From contig CAVQVI010000010.1 of the NCBI GenBank assembly GCA_963717075.1, forward strand, positions 310,001 through 374,000: 64,000 nt of DNA, given 5' to 3'. The notes below the pieces were generated by a model that made no database searches, was not told where the DNA came from, and was given only the letters and a program-made list of their open reading frames with translations. Shown in pieces: positions 29,598 to 36,985 of this stretch (its first letter is position 1; each line of letters starts with the position of its first letter). The translations under genes were made by a program, and so were the position numbers. The DNA is from JBGOTP01 sp963717075 (GTDB lineage Bacteria > Acidobacteriota > Vicinamibacteria > Vicinamibacterales > CAVVIG01).

Positions 29598-30496
29598 TCA
29601 CGCCGGTGCGGCCACGCGCTCGGCCGCCCGCAGCTTGGCGCTCCGCGCCCGCGGGTTCCGTCCACACTTCTTCGTCGGCCGGCACAATCGGTTTCTTCGT
29701 CAACACCCTGACGGGTGCGCCGTGACCTTCCGCCAGTGCGCGCAGCGTGTGTTTCACGACGCGGTCCTCGAGCGAATGAAACGTGATCACGACGAGCCGC
29801 GCGCCGGTGCGAAGACGGCGAACCACGGATTCGAGAAAGCGATCCAGCCCCTCGAGCTCCCGGTTCACCCAGATGCGCAGCGCCTGGAACGTCCGCGTCG
29901 CCGGATCGATGCGCATCGAGCCGCGCCTCGGCAGCGCACGCCTCACGATCGTCGCCAGCCGACCGGTCGTCAGAATCGGCTCGACGCGACGGGCGTCGAC
30001 GAGGGCCCGCGCGATCCGCCGAGAGAACCGTTCCTCGCCGTATGTGTAGATCGCATCGGCGAGTTCGCGCTCTGTCGCTCGAGCGACCAGGTCGGCCGCG
30101 GTGTCGCCGTCGCTCCGATCCATGCGCATGTCGAGCGGCTCGTCGCGCTGAAAACTGAAGCCGCGACCCGGCGGCGTCGAACTGCAGCGACGACACGCCC
30201 AGATCGGCCAGAGCGCCGTCCACCAGTTGAACGCCCGATCGATCCAGCACAATGTCGAGGTCACGGTAGTCGGCATGGACAAGTTCGACACGATCCGCCC
30301 ACGGCGCAAGCGCCACGCTGGCCTCGGCGAGCGCATCGGGATCGCGGTCGAGGCCGATGAGACGTGTGGCGCCCGCTTCGCAGAGGGCGCGCGCATGGCC
30401 GCCGAGTCCAACGGTGCAGTCCACGAACACACCGCCAGACGCCGGCTGCAGGTACCGCAGCGCCTCGTCGGTCATCACCGGGACGTGGCCGATCAA
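29598..30496 (-). CDS. rsmH: 16S rRNA m4C1402 methyltransferase RsmH/MraW (two apparent frameshifts)
   Basis: SAM-dependent methyltransferase acting on the ribosomal P site base C1402. ATG 30496 overlaps the mraZ stop. HVPVMTDEALRYL and VFVDCTVGLGGHARALCEAG (SAM site) are followed by LADLGVSSLQFD. After a break near 30170 come GFSFQRDEPLDMRMD, YGEERFSRRIARALVDAR, VITFHSLEDRVVKHTL and KKPIVPADEEV. A second break near 29660 leads to ARSAKLRAAERVAAPA and the TGA at 29598. The corrected length of about 299 residues is normal. Confidence 0.93.
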
Positions 30497-30939
30497 ATGC
30501 CGAACTCCGCAAGCGCTCGCGCATCGTCATCGGTGTACGCATCACGCTGAAGCTTGGTGAGAAACCGATCGTGATTCCACACATCGAGGTAGCTGAACTG
30601 CCCGAGCACATCAACGTCGCCAATCATTGTGGCGGCGTCGCGGAGTCGAACCGGGATGAGAACGCGGCCCTGCGCGTCGAGTTCACCGGATTGTCCAAAG
30701 TAGTTCACGCGATCGAGAAAGCGAAGCTTGGAAGGGTGCGTCGACGGCGCGGCGCCAAGCTTTGCCTCGATCTCGAGCCACACCGGCATCGGGTAGACGC
30801 GGACGTATTCACCGGTCACGCTGGTGAGAAATAGCTCGCGGCCGTACTTCCCCTCGAGAAGGGCGCGGAAGGCATTGGGCACCTTGAGCCTTCCTTTGTC
30901 ATCAATTCGAGCGGGTGCGTTGCCCCTGAACACGCGCAC
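30493..30939 (-). CDS. mraZ: MraZ, transcriptional regulator of the dcw cluster
   Basis: AbrB-fold DNA-binding protein that represses its own operon. 148 residues with two SpoVT/AbrB-like repeats: ARIDDKGRLKVPNAFRALLE and ELDAQGRVLIPVRLRDAA. The start is GTG at 30939 (a second GTG is six bases in). The GGAG of its ribosome site is part of the last of three phased repeats at 30942-30966. It ends in a four-base overlap with rsmH. It is the first gene of the thirteen-gene cluster. Confidence 0.95.
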   Translation of the reverse strand: MRVFRGNAPARIDDKGRLKVPNAFRALLEGKYGRELFLTSVTGEYVRVYPMPVWLEIEAKLGAAPSTHPSKLRFLDRVNYFGQSGELDAQGRVLIPVRLRDAATMIGDVDVLGQFSYLDVWNHDRFLTKLQRDAYTDDDARALAEFGI

Positions 30940-30941
30940 TA

Positions 30942-30966
30942 CTCCATTTCTATCCAGAATTTTCCA
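30942..30966 (-). promoter_or_regulatory. Probable MraZ operator: three TGG direct repeats at 10-base period
   Basis: On the minus strand TGGAAAATTC, TGGATAGAAA and TGGAG stand in a row, so TGG recurs exactly every ten bases (plus-strand CCA at 30944, 30954 and 30964). Studied MraZ proteins bind direct repeats of the TGGG type with about this period upstream of mraZ. The array spans from the expected transcription start to the ribosome site of mraZ, so bound protein would block both. Confidence 0.8.
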
Positions 30967-30971
30967 CCGCC

Positions 30972-31000
30972 ATAGTAGGGTTCCCCTCCTGCGAAGTCAA
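30972..31000 (-). promoter_or_regulatory. Promoter of the dcw cluster
   Basis: On the minus strand TTGACT (31000-30995) and TACTAT (30977-30972) are separated by 17 bases, a near-consensus housekeeping promoter. The start site would fall at about 30965, inside the first TGG repeat, leaving a leader of about 26 bases before the mraZ GTG. Confidence 0.8.
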
Positions 31001-31118
31001 CCGCAAAACATAGTCATTCCGTAAGTTACGCTAGAAACTTGACCCGTACATTCGCTGTTTCATCGCCTCGTCGATCCCATCGGCCCCATCAATTGGGTCC
31101 CTCACCCAGTCGGCCACA

Positions 31119-31137
31119 TTGGGGCGTCGTGCCCCAA
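31119..31137. repeat. Hairpin in the mraZ-ychF gap
   Basis: TTGGGGC / GCCCCAA, seven base pairs with loop GTCGT, in the upstream region of the YchF-like gene. No T-run follows. It could be a REP-like unit or an operator; neither is shown. Confidence 0.5.
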
Positions 31138-31179
31138 CCCTTTCCGAGCGAAGCCGCATGCTACGATGCTGGGTTTCCC

Positions 31180-32293
31180 ATGCTCAGAGCGGCGCTCATC
31201 GGTCTCGGTTCGAGCGGTAAGTCCACCCTGTTCCAGCTCATGACCAGCATCAAAGACTCCCCGCGCGGCGGCGGCAGGGGAGACACGCTGATCGGCATCT
31301 CCAAGGTGCCCGATGAGCGGCTGGATCGATTGACGGCGATGTACAACCCGAAAAAGCGAGTGCCGGCCACGATCGAATTCTCTGACTCGGCTGCGGCCGG
31401 CCGTGCCGGGGGTGCACAGGCGCTGGTGGAAGTGCTCGCCTACAAGAATGCCGACGCGCTCGTTCACGTGCTCCGGGCGTTTCAGGATCCGGCGGTTCCC
31501 CATCCAGCTGGTTCAATCAATCCGGCGCGGGATGCACAGGCCATGGAGGACGAGCTGATCCTGGCCGACCTTGGGGTCGCCGAGCGCCGGCTCGAGCGGC
31601 TGGAGAAGGATCTCAAGAAGGCACGTACTTCTGAGCTCGAACACGAACGTGATGTGCTGACGATTTGCCGCGCCGCGCTCGAGGAGGGACGCCCGCTGCG
31701 CTCGCTCGACCTCAAGGGGGACGACCTGAGACGTTTGCGTGGGTTTCAGTTTCTGTCCGCGAAGCCATTGCTCATCGTGATCAATCTCGACGAAACCCAG
31801 CTGACAGCGGCCGGTGCCCGCGAGGACGCTGCGCGCGCCGATCGCGGGGCTGATGCCATCACACTGACCGCGTTTCTGTCTCGCGCCCGGACAGCCGTCG
31901 TCGCAGTCTGCGCGAAGATCGAGCTCGAGATCGCGCAGCTCGACGCGGCTGATTCGGCCGCATTTCTGGCCGATCTGGGTTTGAAGGAATCCGGACTCGA
32001 TCGCGTCATTCGCGCTAGCTATGATCTGCTCGGGTATATCTCGTTCTTCACGGTTGGGGAGGACGAATGCCGAGCGTGGTCGATCCCGCGCGGCACCACC
32101 GCGCAGCTTGCCGCTGGCGAGATACACAGCGACATTGCACGCGGTTTTATCCGTGCCGAAGTGGTCAGCTACGACGCACTCGACGGGACGGAGCTCGATG
32201 GCAGCCTGCCGGGAACACGGCGAAGTGCGACTCGAAGGCAAGGAGTACGTCGTGCAGGACGGCGACATCATCAACTTCCGCTTTGCCACATAG
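31180..32293 (+). CDS. YchF/OLA1-family ATPase, divergent form (one apparent frameshift)
   Basis: Obg-superfamily P-loop protein that in YchF/OLA1 uses ATP and binds ribosomes. 371 residues when corrected. Walker A is GLGSSGKSTLF, not the usual PNVGKS type. LIVINLDE supplies the NxxE version of the G4 motif that marks ATP rather than GTP preference. A helical arm (RRLERLEKDLKKARTSELE) follows the G domain. The TGS-like C-terminus reads LLGYISFFTVGEDECRAW and, after a break near 32215, LEGKEYVVQDGDIINFRF. It is divergent from mraZ. Confidence 0.85.
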
Positions 32294-32305
32294 GACTCAT
32301 CGACG

Positions 32306-33343
32306 GTGACTGCCGTGAATGCCGGCTACAACGCTTTCTACAACGGCCGCCGGGTCATGATTACCGGCGGACTCGGGTTTATCGGGAGCAATCTCGCCCG
32401 AAGCCTGGTCGCGCTGGGGGCCGACGTCTTGCTGATCGATTCGCTCATCCCCGACTACGGCGGCAATCTGTTCAACATCGACGGGGTTGCCGATCGGGTG
32501 CAGGTGAACGTCGCGGATATCCGGCAGCAGAGCACGATGAACTATCTCGTGCGCGATTGCGATGTCATTTTCAATCTGGCGGGACAGGTGAGCCACATCG
32601 ACAGCATGCGGGACCCGTACTCCGATCTCGATATCAACTGCCGCGCTCAACTCACGATTCTCGAGGCCTGCCGGTACAACAATCCCGGGTGCAAAGTCGT
32701 CTTCGCTGGTACACGTCAGGTGTACGGCCGCCCCGAGTCCCTTCCCGTCGATGAGCACCATCTGGTGCGCCCGATCGACGTCAACGGCATCAATAAAGCG
32801 GCTGGGGAGTACTACCACCTGGTCTACAACAATGTCTTCAACGTCCGTGCGTGTTCGTTACGCCTGACCAACGTGTACGGCCCGCGGCAGCTCATCAAGC
32901 ACAACCGTCAGGGTTTCATCGGCTGGTTCATCCGGCTCGCGGTCGAGGATCAGGTCATCGACATCTACGGTGATGGTTCGCAGCGTCGCGATTTCGTGTA
33001 CGTAGACGATGCCGCCGATGCGTTTCTTCGGGCAGGCGCTGACGACTCGTGCAACGGCGAGGTGTTCAACATCGGCGGTAGCGAACCGATCAGCCACAGG
33101 CAGCTCACCTCGCTGCTCATCGATGTCGCCGGTTCCGGTCGCGTCCGCTATATGGAATGGCCCCCGGAGAAGAAGGTCATCGACATCGGGGACTTCTACG
33201 CGGACTCCTCGAAGTTCACGAGGACGACAGGATGGAAGCCCTCGGTCGGACTCGCGGATGGACTGAACCGAACAGTTTCGTTCTATCGCCAGCACTTCGA
33301 TCACTACGTCGATCCGGTCCATCGATCCGCGGAGCGTGCGTGA
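32306..33343 (+). CDS. NAD-dependent sugar epimerase/dehydratase, extended SDR family, without the usual catalytic Tyr
   Basis: 345-residue nucleotide-sugar-modifying enzyme. The NAD site is MITGGLGFIGSNLARSL, followed by VIFNLAGQVSHIDSM, VVFAGTRQVYG and RLTNVYGPRQLIKHNRQGF, and YGDGSQRRDFVYVDD near the end. At the place of the YxxxK catalytic pair it reads DVNGINKAAGEYY: Lys is present but the residue four before it is Asn. Related proteins I recall share this NGINK form. It ends in a GTGA overlap with the aminotransferase gene and starts 13 bases after ychF. Confidence 0.85.
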   Translation: MTAVNAGYNAFYNGRRVMITGGLGFIGSNLARSLVALGADVLLIDSLIPDYGGNLFNIDGVADRVQVNVADIRQQSTMNYLVRDCDVIFNLAGQVSHIDSMRDPYSDLDINCRAQLTILEACRYNNPGCKVVFAGTRQVYGRPESLPVDEHHLVRPIDVNGINKAAGEYYHLVYNNVFNVRACSLRLTNVYGPRQLIKHNRQGFIGWFIRLAVEDQVIDIYGDGSQRRDFVYVDDAADAFLRAGADDSCNGEVFNIGGSEPISHRQLTSLLIDVAGSGRVRYMEWPPEKKVIDIGDFYADSSKFTRTTGWKPSVGLADGLNRTVSFYRQHFDHYVDPVHRSAERA

Positions 33344-34437
33344 CAGGACGACGCATTCCGTTCGCGGATCTGAAGCCGCGCGACGACTCCGCCGACGTTC
33401 GTGCGGCAATCGATCGCGTGATCGCGAGCGGCTGGTTCATCCTGGGACCAGAAGTCGAGGCGTTCGAAGCTGAGTTCGCCGCCGCGTGTGGGGCAGCACA
33501 CGCCGTGGGGGTCGGCAATGGCACCGACGCCCTCGCGCTCATTCTCCACGCGGTGGGGATCGGATCTGGAGACGAGGTCATCACGAGTCCGCTGTCCGCC
33601 GCATACACCTCGCTCGCCGTGCTCATGGCTGGAGCTCGGCCCGTGTTCGCAGACATCGATCCGGATCGTCTGACGCTCAATCCCGACGCCGTGGATCGAG
33701 CCGCCACGCCGCGAACCCGCGCCATACTTCCCGTCCACCTGTACGGCCAGGCCGCAGACATGCCGGCCCTCGAGCGCGTGGCTGCCCGCCACGGTCTGGC
33801 CATCATCGAAGACTGCTGCCAGGCGCATCTCGCGACAGCGGCTGGACGGCCGGTGGGGACGATGGGCGTCGCAGGCGCCTTCAGCTTCTACCCCACCAAG
33901 AATCTGGGCGCGCTCGGCGATGGCGGCGCCATCGTCACCAACGACGGCGCCCTGGCCGACCGCCTCAAGCGGCTGCGCAATGGCGGGCAGACGGATCGAT
34001 ACCGCCATGAGGAAGTCGGCGTGAACTCCCGCCTGGATGAATTACAGGCGGCCATTCTTCGGGCGCGGCTACCGTTGCTGAGTGCGCGAACGTCGCGGCG
34101 TCGCGCGCTCGCCGCCAGTTATCGATCGGGACTGTCCAAGGCACCAGTCGAGGTACTTCCGGAACTGGACGCTGGCCATGTCTATCATCTTTTCGTCGTG
34201 CGAAGCAGCAGGCGAGCGGCCCTGCAACAGCATCTGTCCGCGTGCGGGATCGGCACGCTGGTTCACTATCCGATCCCACTTCCCCACCAGCCGGCATTTG
34301 CGGCCGGCGCGCCGGCCGAATGCCCCGAAGCAACCGCCGCCTGCCGCGAAGTGCTGTCATTGCCATTGCATCCAGGGCTCGATGACGCCGACCTGCGCCA
34401 GGTGGTGAGTGCCATCGGCGAGTTTCAGGAGGTGTAG
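33340..34437 (+). CDS. DegT/DnrJ/EryC1/StrS-family sugar aminotransferase
   Basis: PLP enzyme that transaminates keto sugars on a nucleotide carrier. GTG 33340 overlaps the upstream stop; 365 residues follow. It has IPFADLKPRDDSADV, VGVGNGTDALALIL, the PLP-Asp region IIEDCCQAHLA, the Schiff-base lysine in SFYPTKNLGALGDGG, and GVNSRLDELQAAILR. It lies between two SDR genes, so this cassette probably makes an amino sugar for an envelope glycan. The sugar is not deducible. Confidence 0.93.
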   Translation: MTGRRIPFADLKPRDDSADVRAAIDRVIASGWFILGPEVEAFEAEFAAACGAAHAVGVGNGTDALALILHAVGIGSGDEVITSPLSAAYTSLAVLMAGARPVFADIDPDRLTLNPDAVDRAATPRTRAILPVHLYGQAADMPALERVAARHGLAIIEDCCQAHLATAAGRPVGTMGVAGAFSFYPTKNLGALGDGGAIVTNDGALADRLKRLRNGGQTDRYRHEEVGVNSRLDELQAAILRARLPLLSARTSRRRALAASYRSGLSKAPVEVLPELDAGHVYHLFVVRSSRRAALQQHLSACGIGTLVHYPIPLPHQPAFAAGAPAECPEATAACREVLSLPLHPGLDDADLRQVVSAIGEFQEV

Positions 34438-34442
34438 CTTCG

Positions 34443-35407
34443 ATGCGCGCGCTCATCACCGGCGGAGCGGGATTCATTGGATCGCACCTGAGCGAGGCGC
34501 TGCTCGCGCAAGGCCATGAAGTGCTGATTCTCGACAACCTCTCGACGGGCGCGATCAGCAACATCGCGCACCTGAAGGGCCGGGCCGGTTTCGAGTACTT
34601 CATCGACACGGTCGAAAACGAACCGCTCCTCGCGGAACTCGTCGACCGCAGCGACCTCGTCTTCCATCTTGCGGCAGCTGTGGGCGTGAAGCTGATTGTC
34701 GAGCAGCCGGTCTCCACGATTGAGACGAACGTCCACGGAACAGAGGTCGTGCTGAAGCACGCGAACAAGAAGAAGAAGCTCGTCGTGATCGCGTCGACAT
34801 CGGAAGTGTACGGCAAGAGCGAAGACGTGCCGTTTCGGGAGGATGCCGACCTCGTCATGGGACCCACCTTCAAGCACCGCTGGGCGTATGCCTGCAGCAA
34901 AGCGATTGACGAGTTTCTGGCGCTCGCGTACTGGAAAGAACGCAAGCTCCCCGTCATCATCGTCCGGTTCTTCAACACCGTTGGGCCGCGTCAGAGCGGC
35001 CAGTACGGGATGGTCATCCCCAACTTCGTGCGGCAGGCACTTGCTGGCGAGCCGATTACCGTGTTTGGCGACGGCCAACAATCGCGATCGTTCACGCACG
35101 TCGCCGATGTCGTAGGAGCGCTCGTCAAGCTCGTGGCGGAGCCGAGCCGCCATCGGACAGGTCATCAACATCGGTCACGCGCAGGAAGTCACGATCGAAC
35201 GGCTCGCCGATGCGGGTCCGCGAGCTTGCTGGTTCGACATCGACCATCTCGTTCATTCCGTACGACAGGGCTTATGAATCCGGTTTCGAGGACATGCCAC
35301 GGCGGGTGCCCGACTTGTCCAAGATCGAGCAAATGATCGGCTACAAGCCGCAGCACACGCTGGATGACATCCTCATACAAGTCATTGACTATTTCCGCCG
35401 CAAGTGA
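34443..35407 (+). CDS. NAD-dependent epimerase/dehydratase, UDP-glucose epimerase/UDP-xylose synthase-like (two apparent frameshifts)
   Basis: Extended SDR enzyme of about 321 residues. It has ALITGGAGFIGSHLSEALL, LVFHLAAAVGVKLIVEQPV, VIASTSEVYGKS, the intact catalytic pair in RWAYACSKAIDEF, and VRFFNTVGPRQSGQYGMVIP, YGxG-like FGDGQQSRSFTHV. After breaks near 35147 and 35208: GQVINIGHAQEVTIERL and DMPRRVPDLSKIEQMIGYK. Together with the preceding SDR and aminotransferase it completes a nucleotide-sugar cassette. Confidence 0.87.
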
Positions 35408-35821
35408 ATCGGGCCACCACTCAGGCACCACCGACCGACCGTCGATGAGTCCCTGCATGGATATGACAATGGAACAGTTAGCTTCATTTACCCGTAGAGG
35501 TCAGCAGCTGGAAGTCACTTTTTCAGTGAAGCTAATCGTTGGCTTCGGTATCTTACGGTCGTCGCCGATTAAGTCCAGCGATTGACTGGTTCATGGAGTC
35601 GGCAGGTGACCCATGTGACAGGCCACAAACCTCGTGCGAACACCGCCGGGGACGGCCGCCGACTTGTCCTCCGGCCCGACGTCGATGCCGTGACAGCTCC
35701 CGGAAGCCATCGCTCTTGACGCGCTCGCGACACGCGAATCCAGAGTGACCGATGCCGCCGCAAATGACCGCCGAACTCCCACCCGGCGCGGCGGGCGGCC
35801 GGGGAGCGTATACTGATTGGG
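35408..35821. other. 414-base gap without a convincing gene; AT-rich stretch with inverted repeat
   Basis: I see no supported gene here. At 35478-35486 TTAGCTTCA is mirrored by TGAAGCTAA at 35527-35535, with a 40-base AT-rich interior that stands out from the GC-rich surroundings. The right part (35600-35760) is GC-rich and open in several frames without recognisable motifs. At the end TATACT (35809-35814) could be the -10 element of the next gene. Confidence 0.5.
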
Positions 35822-36538
35822 ATGCGAACGAACGAGACGATGAACAAGCTGAAGCTTCGGGCTCTGGCCGCCGTTGCCCTTCTCGCAACAGCCGGGACGG
35901 CGCACGCAGACGTCCGGCTGAGCATGCACGACGGTCTGGTGACGCTCGTCGCCAAGGACGCGACAATCCGGCAGATCCTGGTCGAGTGGGCAAGAGTCGG
36001 GCAGACGAAGATCGTGAATGCCGAGAAGATAGCCGGGGCGCCGGTATCGATCGAGCTGTCGGACGTGCCGGAAAAGCAGGCGCTCGACATCCTGTTGCGA
36101 TCGGTCAACGGCTATCTGGCCGCACCAAGGCCGACCATCGCTCCAAACGCGTCGCGCTTCGATCGAATCCTGGTGCTACCAGCCGCTGCGCAGCCACGAA
36201 GCCTGTCCTCGAGTGCGCCCGCACCGCCGCCCCTGCCGCAGCCCTTGCCGCCTCCACAGCAGCGCTTTCAACTTGCGCCGCTGCCGCCCGAGTTCGAAGA
36301 GGCTCCAGTGCCGATACAGAATCCGAACCCCAATCTTCCGGTCGATCCGAATCAACGCCAGCCGGCCGTCAACCCCCTCGCGCCGGCCGCACCACCGCCT
36401 CAGGGCGCTGGCCGTGTGGGGCCAGCGTCTAGCCCTGTCGTGCCGGCCGGAACCTCTGTCCCAGGTGTGATCGTGCAGCCGCCGGCACAGCCGCAACCTG
36501 GAAAGTCCGGACCTCCAGTGACTCATGCCAATCGTTGA
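35822..36538 (+). CDS. Secreted proline-rich protein with STN-like N-terminal domain
   Basis: Not a family I can name. The first residues give a signal peptide (NKLKLRALAAVALLATAGTA, cut after AHA). Residues 30-105 resemble an STN/secretin short domain (DATIRQILVEWARVG, APVSIELSDVPEKQALDIL, LLRSVNGYLA). The remaining 130 residues are proline-, alanine- and glutamine-rich (PPLPQPLPPPQQ), likely an extended periplasmic spacer. ATG at 35840 is an alternative start with the same signal peptide. The end overlaps yqeY by 14 bases, so it is probably in one transcript with yqeY and murJ. Confidence 0.7.
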   Translation: MRTNETMNKLKLRALAAVALLATAGTAHADVRLSMHDGLVTLVAKDATIRQILVEWARVGQTKIVNAEKIAGAPVSIELSDVPEKQALDILLRSVNGYLAAPRPTIAPNASRFDRILVLPAAAQPRSLSSSAPAPPPLPQPLPPPQQRFQLAPLPPEFEEAPVPIQNPNPNLPVDPNQRQPAVNPLAPAAPPPQGAGRVGPASSPVVPAGTSVPGVIVQPPAQPQPGKSGPPVTHANR

Positions 36539-36977
36539 TGACGTGAGCGCCGCCATCGCGGACGCGATGCGCCGTCAGGATCGCGCAACTCTCACCGCCC
36601 TGCGTATGCTCAAAGCGGCCTTCATGAACCGCTCTGTCGAGAAGGGGCGCGATCTGGACGATGCCGAGGCGAGACAGGTCGTGAGCACGCTCGTCAAGCA
36701 GCGGAAGGATTCGATCGAGCAGTTCATCAAAGGCGGACGCCAGGATCTCGCCGACAAGGAAACGGCCGAAATCGTCGTGCTGGAGTCGTACATGCCGCCC
36801 GCGGCTGATCCCGCCGTCGTCGAGCGCGCTGTGGTCGACGCGATCGTGGAAACTGCCGCGACATCCACAAAAGACGTGGGGCGCGTCATGAAGTTGGCGA
36901 TGGCGAAGCTGGCGGGACAGAACGTTGATGGCAAGATGGTCAACGAGCTGGTTCGCGCCAGGCTCGGTGGCGCGTAG
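36525..36977 (+). CDS. yqeY: GatB/YqeY domain protein
   Basis: 150-residue helical protein related to the tRNA-binding tail of the GatB amidotransferase subunit. Its cellular role is unsettled. Typical features are RQDRATLTALRMLKAA, EARQVVSTLVKQRKDSIEQF, ETAEIVVLESYMPP and DVGRVMKLAMAKLAGQNVDG. Full length and intact. It lies between the STN-like gene and murJ, separated from murJ by eight bases. Confidence 0.93.
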   Translation: MPIVDDVSAAIADAMRRQDRATLTALRMLKAAFMNRSVEKGRDLDDAEARQVVSTLVKQRKDSIEQFIKGGRQDLADKETAEIVVLESYMPPAADPAVVERAVVDAIVETAATSTKDVGRVMKLAMAKLAGQNVDGKMVNELVRARLGGA

Positions 36978-36985
36978 TCGGTCGG

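Noticed and set aside
31039..31179. Upstream extension of the YchF-like gene by 47 codons
   Set aside because: The extension is proline/arginine-rich and runs through a hairpin; the conserved N-terminus begins directly at ATG 31180 with RAALIGLGSSGKS.
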